The notes under the pieces are model-generated. The model searched no databases and had not been told where the DNA came from. It was given only the letters and a program-made list of their open reading frames with translations. From Dehalococcoidia bacterium (GTDB lineage Bacteria; Chloroflexota; Dehalococcoidia; DSTF01; JALHUB01), in assembly GCA_022865685.1 (NCBI GenBank), contig JALHUB010000164.1:1-13591 (forward strand): DNA of 13,591 bases, given 5' to 3'. A program made the position numbers and the translations under genes. This document shows, piece after piece, positions 1 to 5,696 of the stretch. Each line of letters opens with the position of its first letter. The first letter of the stretch is position 1.

Positions 1-777
1 TACACCCTGAACCTGCATCACGTGAGCGCGCACAGCACGCAGTTCTTCATCGCCCGCTTCGAGGACCCGAGCCGCGAGCCGGTGCCCCCGGGCGGCCACG
101 CCGGCGAATACGACAGCGGCCTCAACGCTGCCATCGCCGCAATGGCCGCGCTCTTTGGGCGCATGCTCACCGGCGAGGGGCAGTACGTCGACGTTTCGAA
201 GCACGAAGGCCTGCTCGGGCTGGAGCGCGTCGACATCCGCCGCTTCGCCGACGGCGACAGCATCATCGCCCGCTTCGGGATGCAGATCGGCGGGCTCATG
301 GCCTGCAAGGACGGCTTTGTGATACTCACGATGCCGCAGGACCACCAGTGGGTCGGCCTCGTTGAGGCGATGGGCAGCCCGTGGTGGGCTCTGAACGAGG
401 AGTACGCGACGGAGATGGGCCGTGCGAAGAACCACGACGATATCCAGCCGCGCGTCGAGGCGTGGGCGCTCCAGTTCACCAAGGACGAGATCTATCGCAT
501 CTGTCAGGACCACAGCGTTCCCCTCGGTCCCGTGCGGTCGACTGACGAGGTGTTCGAGTGGCAGCAGGCGCGGGAACGCGGCTTCTTCCAGGAGGTCGAT
601 CATCCGGTGGCCGGCAAGTTCCAGTACCCGACCGCTGGCTACAAGCTATCGGCGACGCCCTGGCGGGCGGAGCGTCCGGCGCCCCTGCTCGGCCAGCACA
701 ACGAAGAGATCTACTGCGGCCGCCTCGGCTACTCCAAAGAGGACCTGGCGAGGCTGCGGGCGGACGGCGTCATCTAA
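1..777 (+). CDS. CaiB/BaiF family III CoA-transferase, 5' end cut off by the window
   Basis: The reading frame is open from base 1 (Y-T-L-N-L-H-H before the first GTG at 22), so the true start lies outside and about 258 C-terminal residues are visible of a family that usually has about 400. Family III enzymes move CoA between acyl-CoA and a free acid through an aspartyl-CoA thioester. What shows the family: EYDSG (Asp codon at 112-114) followed by an Ala-rich helix matches the active-site aspartate region; GEGQYVDVS follows; the C-terminus APLLGQHNEEIYCGRLGYS is the classic end of these proteins. It lies 11 bases before a second family III gene, so the two are probably co-transcribed and may form a heteromer, as BbsE/BbsF do. 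The substrate cannot be read from sequence. Family assignment is very secure; specificity is unknown. Confidence 0.93.
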   Translation, partial: YTLNLHHVSAHSTQFFIARFEDPSREPVPPGGHAGEYDSGLNAAIAAMAALFGRMLTGEGQYVDVSKHEGLLGLERVDIRRFADGDSIIARFGMQIGGLMACKDGFVILTMPQDHQWVGLVEAMGSPWWALNEEYATEMGRAKNHDDIQPRVEAWALQFTKDEIYRICQDHSVPLGPVRSTDEVFEWQQARERGFFQEVDHPVAGKFQYPTAGYKLSATPWRAERPAPLLGQHNEEIYCGRLGYSKEDLARLRADGVI

Positions 778-788
778 AGGGAAGGGAT

Positions 789-2006
789 ATGAAGGAGAAA
801 CGGCTGCCTCTGGAGGGCGTTAGAGTACTGGACTTCACTTGGGCGTGGGCCGGCCCCCAGGCGACGCTTCTCCTCGCCCTGATGGGAGCGGAGGTCATCA
901 AAGTCGAGAGCCAGCGCCGCCTCGACCACTCGCGGTTGCGTTCACTCGTCGCCGGGCCCAGCATGAGCGGCCCCGACGCTTCGTTCATCTTCAACACCCT
1001 CAACCTGAACAAGCTCAGCGTCACGCTCAACCTGAGCAAGCCTGAGGCAGTCGAAATCGCTAGGTCGCTGACCAAGATCAGCGACGTGGTGGCCCAGAAC
1101 ATGAGGCCCGGCGTGCTGGAGCGGCTCGGACTCGGCTACGAGGACCTGAAAGCGGTCAAGCCGGACATCATCATGCTGTCTTCGTCGGCGGTCGGCGCGA
1201 CCGGCCCCGAGCGACTGTACACCGGCTACGCCCCGACGTTCGCGGCCATGGGCGGCATGGCCTACATCACGGGCCGCGTCGGCGGCCGGCCGGCCCCTCT
1301 CATGGGCACCATAGACCTGCGCGTCGGCAGCACGGGCACCTTCGCCATCCTGGCGGCCCTCTATCATCGGAAGCTGACGGGCGAGGGCCAGCACATCGAC
1401 CTCTCGTCGGCCGAAGCCGTGAGCGCCCTCATGGGCGACGCTTTCATGGACTACGCGATGAACGGCCGCGTCCAGGAGCGCGCTGGCAACCGTGACCGCG
1501 CCATGGCTCCTCACGCCGTCTACCACTGCCGCGACAACAAGTGGGTGTCGATTGCCGTCGGCAGCGAGGCCGAGTGGCGGGCTCTTTGCGGCGTCGTCGG
1601 CGACGCGCGCCTGGTGGACGACGAGCGTTTCGCCGACGCGTTCGGTCGCTGGCAGAACCAGGAGGCGCTGGACGAAGTCATCGGCGAGTGGACGGCCGGG
1701 CGCACGCCGGTCGAGGTCATGGAGGCGCTACAGGCCGCCGGCGTCGCCGCAATGCCGGTTTACAGCGGCGAGGAGATCGTGACGGACCGCCACGTGCTCG
1801 CCCGCGGCGTCATCGAAGAGGTGGAGCACCCGCTTATGGGGACAAAGAAGGTGCTGGGTCCGCCCTGGCGCCTATCGAAGACGCCCGCCCGCGTCCTTCG
1901 ACACGGCCCGCTCCTGGGCCAGCACAACGACTACGTGCTCGGCGAGCTGCTCGGCATGTCCAAGGACGACATCGCGCGACTCAGCGCCGCCGAAGTCCTC
2001 TACTGA
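789..2006 (+). CDS. CaiB/BaiF family III CoA-transferase, complete
   Basis: A complete 405-residue protein of normal family length. The ATG at 789 is preceded by the purine-rich AAAGGGAAGGG, a good ribosome binding site, and 789 opens the conserved N-terminus LPLEGVRVLDFT; a longer upstream reading of this frame has no such similarity. GxxAGP-type residues around 20-25 and MGAEVIKVE (32-40) are the usual CoA-binding N-terminal signature. The probable active-site aspartate is D176 in LMGTIDLRVG, followed by GEGQHIDLS (198-206). The C-terminus ends in PLLGQHNDYVLGELLGMS. It follows the first CoA-transferase by 11 bases and is only distantly similar to it by eye, so the pair looks like two subunits or two enzymes of one pathway rather than a fresh duplication. 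Substrate not determinable; likely carboxylic acid activation in a catabolic route. Confidence 0.95.
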   Translation: MKEKRLPLEGVRVLDFTWAWAGPQATLLLALMGAEVIKVESQRRLDHSRLRSLVAGPSMSGPDASFIFNTLNLNKLSVTLNLSKPEAVEIARSLTKISDVVAQNMRPGVLERLGLGYEDLKAVKPDIIMLSSSAVGATGPERLYTGYAPTFAAMGGMAYITGRVGGRPAPLMGTIDLRVGSTGTFAILAALYHRKLTGEGQHIDLSSAEAVSALMGDAFMDYAMNGRVQERAGNRDRAMAPHAVYHCRDNKWVSIAVGSEAEWRALCGVVGDARLVDDERFADAFGRWQNQEALDEVIGEWTAGRTPVEVMEALQAAGVAAMPVYSGEEIVTDRHVLARGVIEEVEHPLMGTKKVLGPPWRLSKTPARVLRHGPLLGQHNDYVLGELLGMSKDDIARLSAAEVLY

Positions 2007-2986
2007 CCGGCGCTCGCCGACGCCGCGCTGCAACTCCCCGCGGGCCTGCCGGCCACATTCTCGAAGCCCCAGTCCAGCAGCCTCATGACGTCCGTGTACC
2101 GGTCCAGGCTGCCCATCACAGCGACGAACAGCCGGTGGCCGTCGCGCTGCCCCGTCGCGATCATCGTCTGTCCCGCCTTCTCCGTCCAGCCGGTCTTTAT
2201 GCCGTCGGCGTCCGGGTAGAGCCAGAGGAGCAGATTGCCGCTCCACAGCTCAGGACCGTCCCAGTTCGGCTGGTACTGCTGCGTCCCGACGATCTCAGCG
2301 ATCAGCGGGTCCTTGTAGGCGTAGCGGCCGAGCATCGCCATGTCGTAGGCGGAAGAGTAGTGGCCGGCTGCGTCGAGGCCGTGCGGGTTGGTGAAGTGCG
2401 TGTCCTGAAGGCCGAGTTCACGCACCTTGGCGTTCATGCGGCCGACGAAGGCGGGCACGTTCCCGGCGACGCGGCGCGCGATGGCGACGGCGGCGTCGTT
2501 GCCGGAGGGCAGGAGCAGGCCGTAGAGGAGGTCGCGCATGGACAGGCGCATGCCCGTCTCCAGCCCCATCACGGTGCTGTCGCCGGCGAAGAAGTTGTCG
2601 ATGTTGACGGTCACGATCTCGTCCGGGTCCGTCGTCTCCACGGCGACGATAGCCGTCACGATCTTGGTGATGCTGGCCGGCGGCATACGGCGATGCGCGT
2701 CCCTGGCGAAGAGGAGGTCGCCGCAGGCATCGTCGACGACGGCGGCAGAGAGGGCCGTGATCGGCGGTGGCTCCGTCTCGCTCTGGAATGCGACATCGCC
2801 TGCGGGCGCTGGCGTCACGGTGATAGAGGCGCCGGCGACCTCGACGGTGCACTGGCTGCCCCCGCATCCGCTGAGACCGTCGGAGGGCGCCACGTGGCAC
2901 TGGAACGCGAGGACGGCGGACAGTATGGCCGCGATCGCGAGCATGGCGAGGGGCGCCTGGTTGCGACGGCTTCGCCTCCGGATCAT
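2000..2986 (-). CDS. D-alanyl-D-alanine carboxypeptidase (DacA/PBP5 family, peptidase S11)
   Basis: A 328-residue serine peptidase that removes the terminal D-Ala from peptidoglycan stem peptides outside the membrane. Three active-site motifs are present in order: SITK (nucleophile S105, K108), SGN (161-163) and KTG (264-266), with PSGNDAAVAIA and HGLDAAGHYSSAYDMA typical of S11 enzymes. The N-terminus has basic residues (MIRRRSRR) then a hydrophobic stretch at about 12-30, an export signal or membrane anchor. The following 31-75 segment is a low-complexity linker with several cysteines. The protein ends soon after the catalytic domain, so the C-terminal beta domain and amphipathic anchor of classic PBP5 are missing; anchoring is probably N-terminal. 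Its stop overlaps the convergent CoA-transferase stop by 7 bases. No clear ribosome binding site precedes the ATG. It implies a peptidoglycan-containing cell. Confidence 0.93.
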   Translation of the reverse strand: MIRRRSRRNQAPLAMLAIAAILSAVLAFQCHVAPSDGLSGCGGSQCTVEVAGASITVTPAPAGDVAFQSETEPPPITALSAAVVDDACGDLLFARDAHRRMPPASITKIVTAIVAVETTDPDEIVTVNIDNFFAGDSTVMGLETGMRLSMRDLLYGLLLPSGNDAAVAIARRVAGNVPAFVGRMNAKVRELGLQDTHFTNPHGLDAAGHYSSAYDMAMLGRYAYKDPLIAEIVGTQQYQPNWDGPELWSGNLLLWLYPDADGIKTGWTEKAGQTMIATGQRDGHRLFVAVMGSLDRYTDVMRLLDWGFENVAGRPAGSCSAASASAGQ

Positions 2987-2994
2987 CGGCTAAG

Positions 2995-3023
2995 ACTGTA
3001 GCACACTTTCACAGATTCGCCAA
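2995..3023 (-). promoter_or_regulatory. Candidate promoter for the D-Ala-D-Ala carboxypeptidase gene
   Basis: On the minus strand TTGGCG (3018-3023) and TACAGT (2995-3000) are separated by 17 bases. The -10 ends 8 bases from the ATG at 2986, so the transcript would begin almost at the start codon, which would explain the absence of a ribosome binding site. This is a consensus match by eye only. Confidence 0.4.
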
Positions 3024-3032
3024 GACACCAGG

Positions 3033-3062
3033 TTGACCCCACGTCGCAGCGCCTGCTAGATT
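3033..3062 (+). promoter_or_regulatory. Candidate promoter for the methyltransferase gene
   Basis: TTGACC (3033-3038), an 18-base spacer and TAGATT (3057-3062) resemble a sigma-70 promoter. The -10 ends 9 bases before the GTG at 3072, so the mRNA would be nearly leaderless. It sits back to back with the candidate promoter of the divergent carboxypeptidase gene. Confidence 0.4.
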
Positions 3063-3071
3063 CGCAGGGCT

Positions 3072-3824
3072 GTGTGCGCGTCATCATTGACACGACGCTA
3101 CGTTGCCGGAAACGTCCTCCGGCGGCTCGAGGTCGTCGACCTCGACCTGCTCGGCGTGTGGCCGGGCGCGCGCGTCCTCGACGTCGGCTGCGGCGTCGGC
3201 AGGCTCCTGCTGCGACTGCAAGAACGCGGCTGCCACGTGATCGGCGCGGACATCCTTCGTCGCGACCTGCTCTCGGCGCAGCGACACCTGGCCGGCAATC
3301 GACCGCCGTCGACGGTCGTGCAGGCGGACGGCGGCCGCCTCCCGTTCGCCGACGCATCGTTCGACTTCGTCGCCTGCACGGAGACGCTGGAGCACGCCGC
3401 GGATGCCGGGTTGATGTTGCGAGAGCTGGCGCGCGTGCTAAGGCCGGGCGGGCGCTTGGTCATAAGCGTGCCGGACACGCTGCCGGAGCTGGTCGCCTAC
3501 CGCTTCTACGACCTCTACCGCGACGACCCCTTCGGGCACCGCCGCATCTATACGCGGGGGCGCATCGTGAGGGCGGTGGAGGTGGCAGGGCTGCGGGTGT
3601 ACGCGCGACGGCTGCGGAACTCGGTCGAAGCGGCGTACTGGACGCTGCTGTTCCTGCTCGACGCCTGCCCCTACATGCGTGGTTGGGCGGTCGCCGCCCT
3701 CAACCGCTGGCGCGACCGGTCGAACGAGGAGCCGTACTCGCTCCTCTACCACGTGCTCGACGAGGCAGGGAACCGCTTCCTCCCCAAGAGCGTCGTGGTC
3801 TACGCGGAGAAACCAAACCGTTAG
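3072..3824 (+). CDS. Class I SAM-dependent methyltransferase (Methyltransf_11 type)
   Basis: A 250-residue protein if the GTG at 3072 is used; a TTG at 3087 is the other possible start, and neither has a clear Shine-Dalgarno. The Rossmann methyltransferase motifs are in order: motif I VLDVGCGVG (35-43) for S-adenosylmethionine binding, an acidic residue D60 at the end of strand 2, ADGGRLPFADASFDFV (85-100), motif II to III CTETLEH (102-108) and LRPGGRLVISVP (123-134). The second half (DLYRDDPFGHRRIYT, 147-161) resembles small-molecule or lipid methyltransferases, but no acceptor can be named. It stands alone: divergent from the carboxypeptidase and convergent with purN, so context gives no pathway. 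Confident on fold and cofactor, not on substrate or exact start. Confidence 0.9.
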   Translation: MCASSLTRRYVAGNVLRRLEVVDLDLLGVWPGARVLDVGCGVGRLLLRLQERGCHVIGADILRRDLLSAQRHLAGNRPPSTVVQADGGRLPFADASFDFVACTETLEHAADAGLMLRELARVLRPGGRLVISVPDTLPELVAYRFYDLYRDDPFGHRRIYTRGRIVRAVEVAGLRVYARRLRNSVEAAYWTLLFLLDACPYMRGWAVAALNRWRDRSNEEPYSLLYHVLDEAGNRFLPKSVVVYAEKPNR

Positions 3825-3838
3825 TTCGGTACACTGTA

Positions 3839-3860
3839 GCCGAGGCTTTCCAGCCTCGGC
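3839..3860. repeat. Perfect 8-bp stem hairpin between convergent genes (REP-like copy A)
   Basis: GCCGAGGC (3839-3846) and GCCTCGGC (3853-3860) are exact inverse complements around the 6-base loop TTTCCA. It lies between the stops of the methyltransferase and purN and could end transcription from both sides, though no U-run follows in the plus direction. Its loop resembles three other hairpins in the window (4593, 10090, 11587), which suggests a dispersed repeat rather than a one-off terminator. Confidence 0.75.
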
Positions 3861-3876
3861 GTTCACTTCCGGCCGG

Positions 3877-4491
3877 CTACTTGTCGATCGCGTCGAGGTC
3901 TATCTCGCCCACGGCGATCTTCTGCAGCGTCTCGGCGAAAAGCTGGTGCTCTCGCTCCAGCACGCGCGCCGCCAGTGAGTCGACGGTGTCGCCCTCGAGA
4001 ACCGGCACCTCGGACTGCGCGACTATCGGCCCGGCGTCGTAGCGCTCGTCGACCAGGTGTATCGTCACGCCCGTCACGCGCTCGCCGGCGGCCAGCACGG
4101 CCTCATGGACCTTCTTGCCGTACAGCCCCTTGCCGCCGAATTTCGGCAGTAGCGCCGGATGGATGTTGAGGATCCGCCCTCGATACCGCGCCAGCGTCCG
4201 CGGCCCGAGCAGCTTCATATAGCCGGCGAGGATAACGAGGTCGACGCCGTGCTCTTCCAGCGTGCGCAGGATGGCCGCGTCCAGTTCTGCGGGGTCCCGG
4301 TGCGTGGCGCTGCTTAGATGATAGTTGGGGATGCCTTCCCGGCGGGCGCGTTCCAGCGCGGTCGACTCCGAGTTATTGCTTATGACGACGGCGGGTTCGG
4401 CGTCGAGCCGCCCATCCTTGCAGGCATCGATTATCGCCTGCATGTTGCTGCCGCCGTGGGAAGCGAGAAAGCCAAGACGTAGTATTCTCAT
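3877..4491 (-). CDS. purN: Phosphoribosylglycinamide formyltransferase (GART), purine synthesis step 3
   Basis: A full-length 204-residue enzyme that transfers the formyl group of 10-formyltetrahydrofolate to GAR to make FGAR in the cytoplasm. SHGGSNMQAI (11-20) is the phosphate-binding loop; the catalytic triad seen in the E. coli enzyme is matched by N109 and H111 in NIHPALLP and D152 in YDAGPIVAQ. The stretch FGGKGLYGKKVHEAV (118-132) is the variant found in many non-enteric PurN proteins. The ATG at 4491 opens MRILRLGFLASH with GAGGGAG about 12 bases upstream. Unlike in many genomes it is not inside a pur cluster: its neighbours are a convergent methyltransferase and, upstream on the same strand, a SufR-like regulator 154 bases away. 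A good promoter of its own precedes it, so it is probably transcribed separately. Confidence 0.96.
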   Translation of the reverse strand: MRILRLGFLASHGGSNMQAIIDACKDGRLDAEPAVVISNNSESTALERARREGIPNYHLSSATHRDPAELDAAILRTLEEHGVDLVILAGYMKLLGPRTLARYRGRILNIHPALLPKFGGKGLYGKKVHEAVLAAGERVTGVTIHLVDERYDAGPIVAQSEVPVLEGDTVDSLAARVLEREHQLFAETLQKIAVGEIDLDAIDK

Positions 4492-4544
4492 CGGTGGCTG
4501 CTGCTCCCTCGGCAGTCAGAGAAGTAGCCCGACCGGACGCGCTC

Positions 4545-4573
4545 ATTATAGCCCAGGCGTCGAGTATCGTCAG
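4545..4573 (-). promoter_or_regulatory. Candidate purN promoter
   Basis: On the minus strand CTGACG (4568-4573), a 17-base spacer and a perfect TATAAT (4545-4550) make the best -10 match in the window. Transcription would begin about 45 bases before the purN ATG at 4491. Confidence 0.55.
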
Positions 4574-4592
4574 ATGTCGAAAGACAAGAGCT

Positions 4593-4608
4593 GCGCGTTT
4601 TAACGCGC
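4593..4608. repeat. Short GC-rich hairpin upstream of purN (REP-like copy B)
   Basis: GCGCGTT (4593-4599) pairs with AACGCGC (4602-4608); a realistic structure is a 5-bp GCGCG stem with the loop TTTTAA. The flanks (GAG-CTGC before, AGGCTGCTTCGGAG after, ending near 4623) resemble those of the hairpin at 11587. It lies 37 bases after the end of the SufR-like gene and could act as its terminator. Confidence 0.6.
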
Positions 4609-4645
4609 GAGGCTGCTTCGGAGTAATTGCGATGTCCGTCGGGGA

Positions 4646-5290
4646 CTAGGGGGCGTGTTCGCGTACCACGTAGGCACAGGCGCTGCCCTCGTTCTCCTGG
4701 TTGACCGCGATGGCCTCCACTTCGGCGTTCAACAGGCGCGAGAGCAGCCGCTGGTCGTGGGCGCAGACCTCGCTATGGATGTCGGCGATGCGCGGGCAGG
4801 GGCAGCCCTGGCCTAGAAGCAGGTACCCGTCGTCGGCCTCCCGCCACTCGAAGAACATGCCCTCGCCGGCCAGGATCTTCGTGACCTCCTCCAGGCGTTC
4901 GGGGATGGTCTTGCCGGAGATCTGCCCGGCGTAGGTACCGGCAACTCGGTCCGCCATCTTCTCGAAGACGATCTCCGCCAGGGCGACGCCGCTCTTGCCC
5001 TTCGTTTCGTCGCGGTCGAGCGATACCAGCTCTTCGATGATGCGATTCGTCAGTTGCACGTAGCTGCGCGGAAAGAGGTCGTCGCCGGCGTCGGTGAGGG
5101 CAAAGACGTAGTGCGGCCGGCCGATGTCGCGTCGCTTCTGGCTGACGCTGATGTAGTTGTCGCGCATCAGGATGTCGAGGTGGCGGCGGACGGTAGCGGC
5201 GGCGAGCCCGAGTTCCCGCGTGAGGTCTTCGACGGTTGCGCGCTTTCGGCGTCGCAGGATCTCCAGGATCGTCTGGCGAGTGTTCTCCAT
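4646..5290 (-). CDS. SufR-like winged-helix regulator with cysteines placed for an Fe-S cluster
   Basis: A 214-residue protein. Residues 18-48 form a helix-turn-helix (ATVEDLTRELGLAAATVRRH), followed by a wing (KRRDIGRPHYVFALTDAG, 52-69). The C-terminal half holds cysteines 163, 165, 176 and 205. SufR, which represses Fe-S assembly (suf) genes when it carries a cluster, is remembered as having C-x12-C-x13-C-x14-C; here the spacing is exact, with C163, C176 and C205 kept and E190 in place of the third cysteine. Three-cysteine versions are known in the family. This makes an Fe-S or redox sensor likely. No suf genes are in the window, so targets are unknown; its own promoter carries a palindrome that could be an autoregulatory operator. 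AAAGG lies 13 bases before the ATG. A plain ArsR/DeoR-type regulator is the fallback reading. Confidence 0.85.
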   Translation of the reverse strand: MENTRQTILEILRRRKRATVEDLTRELGLAAATVRRHLDILMRDNYISVSQKRRDIGRPHYVFALTDAGDDLFPRSYVQLTNRIIEELVSLDRDETKGKSGVALAEIVFEKMADRVAGTYAGQISGKTIPERLEEVTKILAGEGMFFEWREADDGYLLLGQGCPCPRIADIHSEVCAHDQRLLSRLLNAEVEAIAVNQENEGSACAYVVREHAP

Positions 5291-5314
5291 GGGTCGAATG
5301 CGTCCTTTACAATA

Positions 5315-5344
5315 AACTTAGCAGCCGCGCGGGCGGCTTGTCAA
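5315..5344 (-). promoter_or_regulatory. Candidate promoter of the SufR-like gene
   Basis: On the minus strand a perfect TTGACA (5339-5344) is followed after 18 bases by TAAGTT (5315-5320), a weak -10. Upstream of the -35 the strand is A-rich (CACAAAAAACATCG, near 5358-5371), which could act as an UP element. The spacer is almost wholly occupied by a palindrome. Confidence 0.5.
5323..5338. promoter_or_regulatory. Palindromic candidate operator between -35 and -10
   Basis: AGCCGC (5323-5328) and GCGGCT (5333-5338) are exact inverse complements with GCGG between them. The element directly abuts the TTGACA box of the SufR-like gene, the place where a bound repressor would block RNA polymerase. 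SufR-type proteins commonly regulate themselves, so autoregulation is the natural inference. Confidence 0.4.
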
Positions 5345-5393
5345 GTTAGACGTGCTTTCGATGTTTTTTGTGATTTATACCCCTGCGCCTCTG

Positions 5394-5414
5394 GGAAAGG
5401 GGCGCCGCCTTTCC
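5394..5414. repeat. Inverted repeat with flanking direct repeats in the sufR-like/prs intergenic region
   Basis: GGAAAGG (5394-5400) and CCTTTCC (5408-5414) pair around GGCGCCG. The 9-mer CGCCTCTGG occurs at 5386-5394 and again at 5414-5422, bordering the hairpin. The rest of 5345-5516 has no convincing gene: the frame open from 5352 to 5678 has no ribosome binding site and no recognisable domain. Confidence 0.45.
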
Positions 5415-5516
5415 GCCTCTGGCGGACACCCGCCGCTGCATCTCCGCGTTCTGGAACGTAACCGGCCAGCGGTTCACAATAGGGACAACCTGCCCCGCCA
5501 CGGGGGGCGCGGCGCG

Positions 5517-5545
5517 TTGCTGGGGTCGATTGGCTGTGCTATGAT
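5517..5545 (+). promoter_or_regulatory. Candidate promoter of the prs-secA operon
   Basis: TTGCTG (5517-5522) and TATGAT (5540-5545) are separated by exactly 17 bases; the -10 matches consensus at five of six bases. Transcription would begin near 5552, leaving a leader of about 145 bases before prs. Confidence 0.5.
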
Positions 5546-5551
5546 CATACT

Positions 5552-5696
5552 GTCTACCAGGCAACGCTTTCAGGCCACGGGCCGGGGCGGGACCGATGAT
5601 TTCGTCAACGGATCCTGGCTCGGCCTTTTGGTGAGCGGCGAAGCCCGGCAGACGCAAGGCGACCCGCCGAGACAATAGCGGATAGGAGGGAAACCA
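5552..5696 (+). other. Long untranslated leader of prs, ending in a strong ribosome binding site
   Basis: If the 5517-5545 promoter is right, about 145 bases precede the prs start. AGGAGG (5684-5689) sits 7 bases before GTG 5697 and decides that start over ATG 5709, which would be 19 bases away. The leader is GC-rich with several short complementary segments, but no known riboswitch consensus could be recognised and no terminator-like hairpin with a U-run is visible. Confidence 0.4.

Noticed and set aside
2890..2950. Lipoprotein signal in the carboxypeptidase
   Set aside because: The residues before C30 are LAFQC, which does not fit the lipobox consensus.
1541..3001. 486-residue open frame on the plus strand
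   Set aside because: It runs out of frame through a CoA-transferase and antisense to the carboxypeptidase; both real genes have clear family motifs.
5352..5678. Possible small gene of 108 residues in the intergenic region before prs
   Set aside because: No ribosome binding site, no recognisable domain, and it runs through the candidate prs promoter and leader.
5640..5680. Cyclic-di-GMP or PRPP/ppGpp riboswitch in the prs leader
   Set aside because: GACGCAAGGCGACC recalls part of the cyclic-di-GMP-I consensus, but the other conserved segments and the ykkC-type motifs are missing.
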